From Massariosphaeria phaeospora (lineage: Eukaryota; Ascomycota; Dothideomycetes; Pleosporales): 64,000 nucleotides of DNA. A model generated the notes under the pieces. The model had not been told where the DNA came from, searched no databases, and saw only the letters and a program-made list of their open reading frames with translations. Shown one piece after another: positions 42,362-52,109 of this stretch. Position numbers and translations under genes: made by a program. Position 1 is the first letter of the stretch; the number at the start of each line of letters is the position of its first letter. Location of the stretch: positions 1,612,001-1,676,000 of the forward strand of contig JAADJZ010000007.1 of the NCBI GenBank assembly GCA_011032825.1. The letters are read 5' to 3'.

Positions 42362-45300
42362 TCAGCGTATTTTGAACTCCGCCATCTCCTGCCCGCTCTC
42401 CAACAACTCCCTCTCATCAAACCCATACAAGTAGCAATCTCCATGCATCTCCCAGAATATTTCCCCTGTTTTTTCCTCTACCCTCTTTCTCAACACAAGC
42501 AGATAGGCACTGTTTGGGAAATACACCACCCGGTCCCCAACCAACACATCGAAACCCGCAAGTCCCAATACACCCTTCTCCGTTGCAACCATCCTTCTCC
42601 CCGCGCTCTTGCTCTCCACGTGCCAGCAAAACCCCCCACCAATCGCTCCAGTCCCGAACCGACCGATTGCGCCCTCAACATCGATTTTGTACCGCCCCTC
42701 ACGCTGCTCGCCTAAGAAAGCGCGAATTGCGTCGAGTTCACGGAAATAATGTGGATATGCGGCGGATAGAACGCCGGCGCCATACCGCTTGTACCACTCC
42801 GCGAAGTCAAATGCGCTGGATGCCATGCCGTACTTGTGGAACCCCTCGTCTACGCCGACAAGAGCGATGAGGGTCATGCAGAAGACGTCTGGGATGCTGA
42901 GCGCGTAGTCTTTGGTTTCGCCGAGGCGCACAGCGACGGTTTCAAAGGAGTGTAGGGCTTGCGTGAAGGCGTCGAGGTGCTGGTTGAAAGGCGCCTCGGG
43001 CATGGTGCTGCTTACGTCGGTGATGGTATCAACGTGTAGTCCGTGCAGAACGAGGGTATGGTCGTCGGGAAACTGGGGTGGGATCATGTATTTTTGTAGA
43101 TCGGAGTGTGAGAGGGCGCCGCCGAATTTGCCGAAGATTCTGCTGATGCTGTAGTCGGGGACCCAGGAGGGTAGACCTGGGATTTGCTTCGGGGTGGCGC
43201 CGAAGCAGTGGAGCATCGAGTGCCCCATTGACCGCGTGAAGAGGTTTTGTGTGAATTGGCGATATACTGTCGCCACGTCGAGACTGTAGTCTACCTTGGC
43301 GAGTTGTTGGTTGAAGATTCCGATTAGACCGAAGATTCCCTCGCGCGGATCGGCTGTTTGACAATGCATATTGTAGTTCATGCATTTCAGGAGAAGCTTA
43401 CCAATATCTGGGCAGGGCTCATCAATTAGGATACCCGGCAACTCTCTCCAGGCGTCGAAGCGAGAGTGCACTCCAGCAATAAGGGGCCTTAAGCCCTTCG
43501 TACGCCAATACCCCCTCATCTGAAAAACGGTGAATAGATCCTCAGTGAATTCGCCGCGAAGTGCTGTAGCCCTTTTGCAGGATCGAAGCTCGAGGATGGT
43601 CCAGGGTTGGAAGAAGCAAGCCGGAGGCTTGTGTATCAACTTTACAAAGGCCAGCTTGACTCCGTCCACGTGTACATGACGAGACAATCTATCCCCATGG
43701 TCATCAAAGACTTCTTCACCATCTTGCCCTCGTTCATAAACTCTGGCTCGTGATTGTGGATGGCAATCGGTAGTCTCGGAGAAGAGTTTAGAGTCCCCAG
43801 CTTCCTCGCCAAGATTGACAATGAGTTCCGTTGCTGTGCTACAGATATCGCTCAGCATGGATAGCTGTTTGCTCTTTTCGGAGGTATCAGCATGGTTGAT
43901 GCATATCTCCCTAGTCCAGAGAAGCCTCAGTTGCATTTTGGCATGAAGTCGTTTCAAGGCCATCCAGAGTCCTACTGAGATGTTGAACGCCTTGTCGTCT
44001 ACCCATATTTGCACTTTCTTGGGGGTGTTCTCGTAGAAACTAGACAAAACTGCGAATGGAGTATGACTGGAGAGTGGCACTATTGAAAAGGAAAACCGTA
44101 GAGACTCATGACTTTCGGGGGAGGTTTCTAATTTGAGCAGCCGGACCATATGTACCCCCGGTAGTGACTGATAGATCGTAGGTGTAAGTGACAGGTCTTT
44201 CTCAGAGTCGCCATGTTCTAGCTCTCGTGGGTAAAATCCTGGGTTGAAAGCGGCAAATGAGGATAAGTCTTGTCGCATCATATTATCAGAGACATCCGGA
44301 AGCTGTGCGATCGACAGTCTGTAAGCTTCCAAATCGTCTGGTAGGTGAGATTGGAGCGAGTTTTTCACCAATTCTGACACGTTTTCCTTCATGTTTCTAT
44401 CCCCATACGCATGAGAAACAATCGCACGTAAGAGCGGTACAAATCCTATCAGTGACGATCGGTTGCATGTCGCTCTTATGCTTTCGAAAGCGGATTGTAA
44501 ATGCTCAGTTCTTTGTACTTCGGTACCAACATTAAGTAGATAGAGAGCGCTTGGTGTATCGTGGGCGGTGCATGAGCGCAATAGATAGCTTGGTATCTCC
44601 GATGAGCGGGAATATTTCTTGAATGGGTGGTTAATGTCCACGATATAATCTTCCACTAGATATCGCATCATAGCGAGGAGACTTTCTTTGTTTTGTCTTT
44701 TCTCTTGGATGTAGAAGGAGCCGGCCCGTCCCACCTCTTCGTCACTTAGCTGGCGTCCATCCTTCTGGACCAGGAATCTCAGTAGCTCTACCGATTCTCT
44801 AGAGATGGCATATTTCTGGAGGACTTTGACATCATATCTACATCCATGTTTTAACAGAAGTTGAATGCTCTCTGAGTGAGCCCTGTGAGGCGATGACAAG
44901 CGCTCCATGCGAACGCCCATAGCTAGTAGACGGGCTACTATCGCAACTTCTCTGAGTCCTGGGCTCACGGCACTTGCTTTGAGCAATTCTGTCCCATCAT
45001 CTTCGCTGGCGCCTGCTTCGAGGATTAACTCGCATGTCTCATGAATTGATGGAAGGTCTCGCGTGTTGCCAACAACCGAATGGAGGGCTGCGGCAATTGG
45101 GCTAATCGGGTGAATCGGTCTAGGGGTGCTCTGTTCCAGTGCAGTCCTATGAGGCTTTTTCGAGCGTACATCGGCACCATATAATATCAGAGCAAGCGCC
45201 GACTCTCTCTGCCCGTTGATGGCGGCAACATGAAGTGCTGAGCCAGATGTATAAGCGTATTTAGAAGATATCACAACCGCCCCACAGTTGACGTCGACAC

Positions 45301-46255
45301 CATATCCTATCAACTTTTGCAGGGTGGAAATGTTGCCTTGGTAGGCTGCTACATGAAGCAGCAATCGTAGCGCCGGGTCGTCCTTGTCGCATTCCAAGCC
45401 TTCATCGAGTAGATATATAGCGATGTTAGCCCATCTTTCTGGGATTGCGTAGACATCCCAAGGGGAATGCAGTTGCTTAGTCCATGTTCCAAGGGTAATC
45501 TGAACGAGATTGACCGGGGACTTGGGCTGGCCAGAATCCGGCACCGTCAAGCCATCAACGTTTGTTTCATGTATAGGTTGATGTAAGACAGTGTAGTCGG
45601 CATTTGCATCAACCAGAGCCTTGAAAGGCTCAAAGCGACCAAGTACACAGGTGTAGTACAAAGGTGTGTTCCCCTCAACATCTCTTGTATTCAGTGGGGC
45701 TCCATGGCGAGATAGAAGTTGCACTGTTTGTACAAGGGACTCCAACTCCGTACTTGTAATAGTGTAGCGTGAGATGTATGCTTTAATCGCAGTCTGAAGT
45801 ATATCAGACTCAGCTCTGAGTAATGTCCCTGTTTCGTCGTGTTGAAGCAGGAAGTCCAGCAACTCTCTGCTTCTGTTCTGAGTAGCGAGCCGCACCGCTT
45901 TGATATAGGTTTTCTGGAATGTTGGCGATGCTTTACGGTAGGCAAAGCAGTGCTCGAGTAGTTCCCTCTCGTAATCAAAAAGCTCTCTTTGCCCCCCTCT
46001 GGCACGTTTGGCGGCAACGTTCACCAGAGTTTCTCCCGGGTCGACATTGAAGAGGCCCGCCAGGACGGCAGACGCTTCTAGTGATGCAGTATCGGTGTAA
46101 TCCATTTCGAGTGCCATTGAGGATGCTCGTAGCAATAGACGAGTGGGTATAAGCTGACGACTTGCTTGTGCTGCGACTGATTCCAAGGTTGTTGCCTTAA
46201 GAGGCAGCGCTCGGGGCGCGGAAAGGCAGGTGCGGTTGACTAATCGCGTTGTCAC
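42362..46255 (-). CDS. Ankyrin-repeat HET-domain protein (heterokaryon incompatibility type)
   Basis: Single long exon, 1297 aa, from the first in-frame ATG at 46255 (alternatives at 46117 and 46105). Ankyrin-type repeats occupy about residues 120-480: EGNTPLYYTCVLGRFEPFKA, LLLHVAAYQGNISTLQKLIG, SGSALHVAAINGQRESALAL, then SIQLLLKHGC. A degenerate HET domain follows at about 730-890: TPFAVLSSFYENTP, KVQIWVDDKAFNISVGLWMA, REICINHADTSEKSKQLSML, ICSTATELIVNLGEE. The C-terminal segment has the typical late HET-protein features: GDRVVYFPNSAYLLVLRKR, MHGDCYLYGFDERELLESGQ. HET proteins trigger cell death in vegetative incompatibility and are partners of NLR-type defence genes. There is no NACHT or NB-ARC domain here; the order ankyrin-then-HET is less common than HET first. 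No stop or frameshift. Confidence 0.88.
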   Translation of the reverse strand: MTTRLVNRTCLSAPRALPLKATTLESVAAQASRQLIPTRLLLRASSMALEMDYTDTASLEASAVLAGLFNVDPGETLVNVAAKRARGGQRELFDYERELLEHCFAYRKASPTFQKTYIKAVRLATQNRSRELLDFLLQHDETGTLLRAESDILQTAIKAYISRYTITSTELESLVQTVQLLSRHGAPLNTRDVEGNTPLYYTCVLGRFEPFKALVDANADYTVLHQPIHETNVDGLTVPDSGQPKSPVNLVQITLGTWTKQLHSPWDVYAIPERWANIAIYLLDEGLECDKDDPALRLLLHVAAYQGNISTLQKLIGYGVDVNCGAVVISSKYAYTSGSALHVAAINGQRESALALILYGADVRSKKPHRTALEQSTPRPIHPISPIAAALHSVVGNTRDLPSIHETCELILEAGASEDDGTELLKASAVSPGLREVAIVARLLAMGVRMERLSSPHRAHSESIQLLLKHGCRYDVKVLQKYAISRESVELLRFLVQKDGRQLSDEEVGRAGSFYIQEKRQNKESLLAMMRYLVEDYIVDINHPFKKYSRSSEIPSYLLRSCTAHDTPSALYLLNVGTEVQRTEHLQSAFESIRATCNRSSLIGFVPLLRAIVSHAYGDRNMKENVSELVKNSLQSHLPDDLEAYRLSIAQLPDVSDNMMRQDLSSFAAFNPGFYPRELEHGDSEKDLSLTPTIYQSLPGVHMVRLLKLETSPESHESLRFSFSIVPLSSHTPFAVLSSFYENTPKKVQIWVDDKAFNISVGLWMALKRLHAKMQLRLLWTREICINHADTSEKSKQLSMLSDICSTATELIVNLGEEAGDSKLFSETTDCHPQSRARVYERGQDGEEVFDDHGDRLSRHVHVDGVKLAFVKLIHKPPACFFQPWTILELRSCKRATALRGEFTEDLFTVFQMRGYWRTKGLRPLIAGVHSRFDAWRELPGILIDEPCPDIGKLLLKCMNYNMHCQTADPREGIFGLIGIFNQQLAKVDYSLDVATVYRQFTQNLFTRSMGHSMLHCFGATPKQIPGLPSWVPDYSISRIFGKFGGALSHSDLQKYMIPPQFPDDHTLVLHGLHVDTITDVSSTMPEAPFNQHLDAFTQALHSFETVAVRLGETKDYALSIPDVFCMTLIALVGVDEGFHKYGMASSAFDFAEWYKRYGAGVLSAAYPHYFRELDAIRAFLGEQREGRYKIDVEGAIGRFGTGAIGGGFCWHVESKSAGRRMVATEKGVLGLAGFDVLVGDRVVYFPNSAYLLVLRKRVEEKTGEIFWEMHGDCYLYGFDERELLESGQEMAEFKIR

Positions 46256-46856
46256 GGCGCCAAGCGCTTTCCGCCGTTCTTCCCAACCCTACCATGATCA
46301 AGTTTTCCTCGATCGTGCCCTCGATTCAAGATGACGGCGTTTGGGGTTGCTGCATTGATGAGGCACAGCACGCCGCGACCCCCCTTCTGCCTAAACCTGC
46401 ATCGAGCTTATCTACAGCTAACGATGGGCATTTGTGACAAGTGGCACATCAAGGTGTTGTCGCAACTCACTTCCAGGCTCCAGCTGTTACAGTTCCTCCC
46501 CATTACCGCCAACAGGCCGAACGATATGCTACGCGTCAGTCAATAATCGCGTGCAACTCCATCGAACACCAGGAGTCTTGAAACACTCAAGCTAATCCGC
46601 TTCGGCGCTAGATCGGTGTCCAAGCTAGAATAAGCAGACCCGCCGGGTCAGCCAACCCTGCTAGTGGACATCAATTGGTCTAGTGCCCTGCCCGCCCGCG
46701 TTCCCCATGGACCAACCTCCACGCTAGGGTCGCGCCTTTTATAATCGTTGAGATGCCGCTGTCGCCTCCAATCTTTTTCGTAGCTCGTTAACCCCCCGTT
46801 GTCCTCGACTTTTGAATACGCATTTTTCGCCTTGTTTCTGGTCAGATCTGGGCAAG
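46256..46856. other. Divergent promoter, 600 bp
   Basis: Between the starts of the HET gene (-) and the UNC93-like gene (+). A TTTTATAAT sequence near 46737-46745, about 110 bp before ATG 46857, may be a TATA element of the latter. No gene is supported. Confidence 0.4.
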
Positions 46857-48646
46857 ATGCGCCTTCTGAGGCTCCCTCAGCTCCGGTACCACAGCCCCTG
46901 GGTGCAGAATATCATTAGCGGTCTCTGTGTAGGTGCATCGGCGGGCATTTACATCGCTTTGAATCTGCTAGGAGCTGGCGGTGGGAAACCCGACTCAGCT
47001 CAGGTCGTGCAGGTCGTCAATGCTACCCTCTGCTCCGTGTGGTTCTTTTCGTCCTGTTTCGGCGGCTTTTTCTTGAACTTGCTCGGCCCGGGCCTTACCA
47101 TGTGTATCGGAGTGCAGACGTACGTTGTCTATGTCGGCTCCCTCTGGTATTTTGATGAGACTGGCAAGACAGGCTACCCGTATGTATCAGGAGTCATCAT
47201 TGGTATAGGTGAGCAGTGAATACACATGTCCTTCCGAAACGTTCTTACGCTAATAGCATACACTAGGCGCAGGTATGGTTTTTATAACTGCCGGATATAT
47301 TTCGACAGCATATCCAGAAGAAAACGAGAAAGGTAGCTATGTTACGATGCTCATGAATCTGCAAGCTTTTGGTTCAGTTCTTGGTGGACTTATTCCAGTT
47401 ATCATCAACCGGAATACAGAAACCGCAGCAGGAGTGCCTCGGTCGGTTTATATATCCTTCATCATAATTATGGTTGTCGGTGGACTTATCGGACTTCTTC
47501 TGCTTCGACCGCAGAAGTTGAAAAGAGACGATGGTTCCGTGGTTGCTGTTCATCCTCCAAGAGGACCCTGGGAAGAGTTCAAGGCGAACCTACTGATATT
47601 CACGGACCCGATTCTCCTCATCATGGTACCAGCCTTTTTTCCCGCTGAAGGTTTCCTGGTATACAGTGGGTCAGTCAATGCGCATCTCAACAACTTGCGC
47701 ACGCGATCTTTGCTTTCGTTCGTCGCTGTTGTCCTTCAAATTCCCGCCGGGTGGGCGTTGCAATGGGTTCTTGACCGACCTTACTGGGGCCGTCGAAAGC
47801 GTGGTCTGATCGGGTTGACCTGTATTTCTGTTCCTTTAGTCGCTGCTTGGATTTGGGAGATGGTGAGTATATCTACATCCATGTGCGAACGCCGTATAAA
47901 CTTGCCAAACGCCAGCAGGGACCTTGCTTCACAGCTTCAATCAAACTCTTGTTGTCAGTCTAGGTAGCCTTCATATTCTTTTGATTGTCTGAGTGTTGCT
48001 TCTGCGAGCGGTTGGCAAATGTTGCAAGTTTGTACGGTATGTGGCTCTATTGACTGACAGGTGTATAGATTCGCACTCGCAACTACAATCGGAGCGTTTT
48101 GCCCGCAGACCCCACTGACTGGACCGAGCCCAGGTTCGGCTGGATCTTCATCCTCTTCATATTGAACTGGGTCTTTTCTGTGAGTGCCATCTCCGGCTAC
48201 CCCTAGGTCAACATTGTTAACGCTACATACAGCAACTATGGCACAACATCGTCTACTACTGGATCGGCGCAATCACAAACTCTCCTCAGAAACTGACCCA
48301 CTACGTCGGCGTATTTCGAGGTGTATTGGGCGGCGGTGAGGCAGTTTGCTTCGGTCTCGACTCGATCAAGATCCCATATCTTGCCGAATCCGGCGGTATC
48401 CTGCTATTTTATATACTGGGCATATCGAGTTTCTACTATCTCGGCATCTATCATATAAAGGACACGAACTACGACCACGAGGAGCAAGGAGCCGTTATTC
48501 CCAACCACATCTTGGAGGGGAAAGACCTTACTCCAGGTCAGCATATTAATGATATTGCACGACAGGTGCCCAACATCCGAGAAGCACCGTCTACTGGAGA
48601 AAAGCAGCCCGCGGCGACTGTGAAGGTCAATACCGATAGTGTTTGA
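46857..48646 (+). CDS. UNC93-like major-facilitator protein
   Basis: Four exons: 46857-47208, 47267-47862, 48069-48179 and 48233-48646, giving 490 aa. Introns are 58, 206 and 53 nt; the second is unusually long. An upstream in-frame TTG codon is not a start. The protein has about eleven hydrophobic spans with the UNC93/DUF895-type first motif NIISGLCVGASAGIYIALNLLGAGGG, ATLCSVWFFSSCFGGFFLNLLGPG, the AYPEENEKGSYV motif, MLMNLQAFGSVLGGLIPVII, FSTDPILL-like and SVNAHLNNLRTRSL, then the late motifs WIGAITNSPQKLTHYVGVFRG and GGGEAVCFGLDSIK. The tail is hydrophilic. Fungal members are uncharacterised membrane proteins; transport or regulation of other transporters is a guess. Confidence 0.9.
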
Positions 48647-48933
48647 ATGAATTGTATAGCTGGGGGGAAGATAGTAGCATATACGCAGCTGTGCGGATGT
48701 CGAGATGAATATTGCTCCCGATAGGGTACTGCTCCCAGTGCGCACAACTTTCTACAAAGGTAAATGAATGCTCACGCCTTAGTAGGATTGACTGCTAATG
48801 AAGACACACTTTAGGCAACCCTCTTGACGGCGTAAAAGATTTTAGGACCAGGTAGATAGTCTGCTTTATCTTTACACAGCTATATGATATTCAGCATAGC
48901 AGATGATGTCTACGTAGCATAGAACTAGCAGCG
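48647..48933. other. Convergent 3' region
   Basis: 287 bp between two converging genes; mostly occupied by a decayed repeat (next entry). Confidence 0.4.
48812..48905. repeat. Dispersed repeat, copy B
   Basis: Reads CTTTAGGCAACCCTCTTGAC, then CGTAAAAGATTTTAGG, AGGTAGATAG, CTTTATCTTTACACAGC and TTCAGCATAG. It aligns by eye with copy A at 54729-54836 and more weakly with copy C at 31228-31335. Differences are mainly C/T and A/G transitions. Confidence 0.5.
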
Positions 48934-50091
48934 CTAATCCCAGACTTGGCGACAACTGATATTAATTCTTTTCGTAGCCATGTATCCCTTCCATTTCTTG
49001 TACGCTCGTTCCTCTTCTGCTGTCGCACCCGGAGTGCCAACAGGCCAATTGACCAGGAATGGAGGACATGTGTTCGGTATCACTCGAGCCATCGCATGCC
49101 ATGCCCACCTAGCTTCACCGTCGAGATGCACACAATCACCACTACGGACCTTGATGGCCACCGTTTTAGGCGCATCGACTCCTTCGCCGTCATCTTTTCC
49201 ACGAGCGATGATAAATATGCCATCACAACCGATACTGAAGCTAGCAAGCGCACGCTGACATTGCTCACTAACGTCGCGGTGGACTGGCATAAAGTCTTTT
49301 GCAGAGTACATGAGAACCACTCCAGACTCTGGCCGGATATGCGGAAAGAGGCCTGTGACTAGCTTGGAAAGGTCGGTGGGGAATAGAGTGGCGTGTTTTG
49401 CATAGCTGCGTGTCGGCCAATCGTACTGGTCACCTAGCGTGAGCCAGCGTAGTTTGCTGTAGAGGAACTGCTCGTTGTTCAGTGGGCTCAGCTTGTCTGG
49501 TGATTTTGGTACGAGCGAATCTTCCGGTGCGGCGCGTGCCCGAGCAAAGAATGACCTATCAAAGCGCTGTATATCGCTCGTGGACTGTGGCGGGTAAGGT
49601 ATGTCAAAGTCGGCCTGCAGGTTGATCTTGTGGCCGGGATCTGCCAAATCTCGGTGCATCAGACACGATGTAAACAAGACCTGCGTTTCGGGAGGCAGCA
49701 AACGCGGTATAACTTGGAGTCCTGGAAAGTCTCTGTGTTCCCATACGGCGGCGTCTGCCACAGCGTTCACGAGCGGTTTTCCTCCGCCGTAAGATATGCA
49801 AGCAGCCTCAATCTGTGCACCTGGAATCGCGACAGCAGGTCTCCATATGTCCTTCTGTTCCTCGGTAAAATCCTCGCGGTTGCTCAGATCAAAGATGTCG
49901 GGGTCTTTTTCAAGTTGGGGTTTTTTCAGACTCTGGTACCGCCAGTGTTCTTGTATAACGAACTTCGGGGCTACCGCGTGGGTTTCGTGTTTGATGGAGT
50001 CTTTCTAAGACAATCATTAGCAGAACTTGTCTAGTAAGAACCCGCGTGACATACTGACGGTGGCGGCGGGAGCGGCTGTGGAGTACTCCAT
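48934..50091 (-). CDS. AlkB homologue (ALKBH1-type Fe(II)/2-oxoglutarate dioxygenase)
   Basis: Two exons on the minus strand: 50059-50091 (MEYSTAAPAAT) and 48934-50004, with a 53-nt intron (donor GTCAGT, acceptor TAG), giving 367 aa. Exon 2 opens with KDSIKHETHAVAPKFVIQEH and DPDIFDLSNREDFTEEQKD, the N-terminal extension of ALKBH1-type proteins, followed by VWEHRDFPGLQVIPRLLP. The catalytic jelly roll has HRDVSEQ (the HxD pair, His253/Asp255), GCDGIFIIARG, GDCVHLDGEARWAWHAMARV (distal His314) and the terminal basic motif RINISCRQV. Members demethylate nucleic acids (m1A, N6-methyl or alkylation damage), in the nucleus or mitochondria; the substrate of this one is unknown. Confidence 0.92.
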
Positions 50092-51296
50092 GGCGACACC
50101 GCAATTAGGGAGGTTTGTGGGTGGCGGAGCCCGCAGATTGGTAACTTGAGACGTGTAACACAAGTTCAGAGGGCACCGAATGCGCAAGGATCTCATTAGA
50201 GATGCAGTTGAAAGGACTAATCGATGTGTGATGGGCATGGGCATGGAGGTGAGGTCCCTGGAAAATGGAACCATCGGAACTTGGTCCGTGCGTTCGTGCC
50301 TTTATCGATAAGCTTTCAAAATCACGTATTGTGGTGCGTCCGCCATCTCAATTCCCTTGCTTTGGTTGATAACGCACAGCCAGACTACGGACAGCTCTTG
50401 GCAATGCCTGTATTGGGTTCAGCCTGAGGGCATCTGTCATGAGACGCATCTAGCACGTTGCACGGCATGTCGTCGGGCCCGTCACAGACTTGCACGCAAT
50501 TTCTTCTGGATCGTGAGCTGTTTTTTCCTTTATGAGAAGGGCAAGAAACGCTCTGGCTCTCGTGGAGCATACTCCAGCCCCCGTTTGATGGCTCATACTC
50601 ACGTTCGTGTAGAGGAATTCGTATACAGCAGCGCTCCAGCCCTCACATGTGAACGACGCAACGTACCACCTCAATATTCTAATACATCCGCTCGTGAGGA
50701 CATCATGGTGCTGAGTGTAGTCAGGTGCTAGGGTCAATAGATGGTTTGGGAACAGTACTACGTAGCTCAACTACTCTCTTATCTTCGTCAAAATTGCCCT
50801 TCCAGCCGTCTCTTCGACCCCGTTTTATTATCGGAGATTGACCCCTTTTGATTCGAAGCTCCCGTTTTCAACAATCTGGTACTGACCAGTAACAAACAGT
50901 CCACCCCCCCTCTTTCTAGCCTGGCAAGTGGCGGTCTAAGACGAACTACTCGTTCTGGGTCAAAGTTCACGGCACTTGGCGTATTGCTCAGTCCACAATT
51001 CCGGAGATGGCCATAGGGACCGGTATCGCAAGCAAAGCGGTGATCTGATACCGTTTGGAAGTTTACAAACGCACTGTGTCCCTGCATGAAAGTGTGCAGC
51101 TGGCTCCAGAAACGCCAGGTCCTCTTTCTTTTTTATATTAGGTAGTGCTACTATGCGGTGAACGAGACCCGCGTCTAAAGATTATAGTCTTATTCAACAA
51201 ACCGGTCCCCTCGACTGCCATAACCCAGACTGGCTTGCATTTCCAACTCCCTCAACCCCAAACAACAAGGACTGCTTCGACTTCATACTCACCAAC
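50092..51296. other. Intergenic, 1.2 kb, no gene seen
   Basis: Only overlapping short frames (for example 50450-50770 and 50788-51087, minus strand) without domain or splice support. The last 100 bp before the small secreted protein gene are probably its leader. Confidence 0.45.
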
Positions 51297-51569
51297 ATGA
51301 AGCTCTCCATGGTATTCGTCCTCCTTTCGGCCACTGCTGTCATTATGGCCTCACCCGCCGCTGTGAGTGCCTTTTGGTACTCATCCAGAGCCACGCCACT
51401 GACACAATTTCCAAAGGTTTCTCTCTCGCGCAGCTTCATCGACGAGGTCGACGAAAACGGCAACACGGCTCGACTTGCCTGCATCGAGTGCCCCTGTGAT
51501 GGCTGGTCTGTCGAAATCAACGGGTCTGTTGGCTGCCAATGCATCCGGCATGGCTGCTGCTGCACTTAA
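51297..51569 (+). CDS. Small secreted cysteine-rich protein (effector candidate)
   Basis: The frame is open from ATG 51297 to the stop at 51569 (90 aa), but a good 54-nt intron is visible at 51363-51416: donor GTGAGT, branch CACTGAC, acceptor AAG. Splicing gives 72 aa; both versions keep frame. Residues 1-19 (MKLSMVFVLLSATAVIMAS) form a signal peptide. The short mature chain ends in a Cys-rich knot: ACIECPCDGW, then VGCQCIRHGCCCT, eight cysteines in about 30 residues. Size, signal and even cysteine count are those of fungal apoplastic effectors or defence-like peptides; no named family is recognised. It is isolated from neighbours by non-coding DNA on both sides. Confidence 0.7.
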   Translation: MKLSMVFVLLSATAVIMASPAAVSAFWYSSRATPLTQFPKVSLSRSFIDEVDENGNTARLACIECPCDGWSVEINGSVGCQCIRHGCCCT

Positions 51570-52109
51570 TGAAGCTAAGTGTTGCGCAATACATCCTGCC
51601 ATCGTCTCTTGAACGTCTTGTTCTAGACCGCCCAGAAAGGAAAAACTTCGGGGAGAGTTTAGTGAGAGAAGGTCTGTTTGGCTGGACAAGCTTGCTGGAT
51701 GTGAAGGGAATATGGGATGTGCATGCGTTAATGTCTGTGTAGTCAGTCACTGACCAATACCCATCATTACTTTAATTGAAGATATACCTTTCTGCTGGTA
51801 GTTGCAAATGTAAACGACCGTGATGTATTCAGAGAAGAGGTTATCACTCATACTTCTAGAGATAAGTTGGAGTAATACTCAGGTTTTGATGAAGTCGTTT
51901 ACTACGGCCACCTTTGACTAAGATGGTTAGCGTAGTCCGGATCTCGTGACACCGGATTTACGCGACGCGTTCGCCGCCACTCCCCGCCTACAGCTTTCCA
52001 ACAACCATTCGACAGCCGACCACGATGCCGCCCCGCCCTCAACCAGGACCAGCCCTCTGCGACGACTCGCGCACCTATACGATCCACAACCACCAATGCC
52101 CATAGCACA
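51570..52109. other. Intergenic, 540 bp
   Basis: A/T-rich near 51760-51900, then the GC-rich leader of the next gene. Nothing else seen. Confidence 0.4.
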
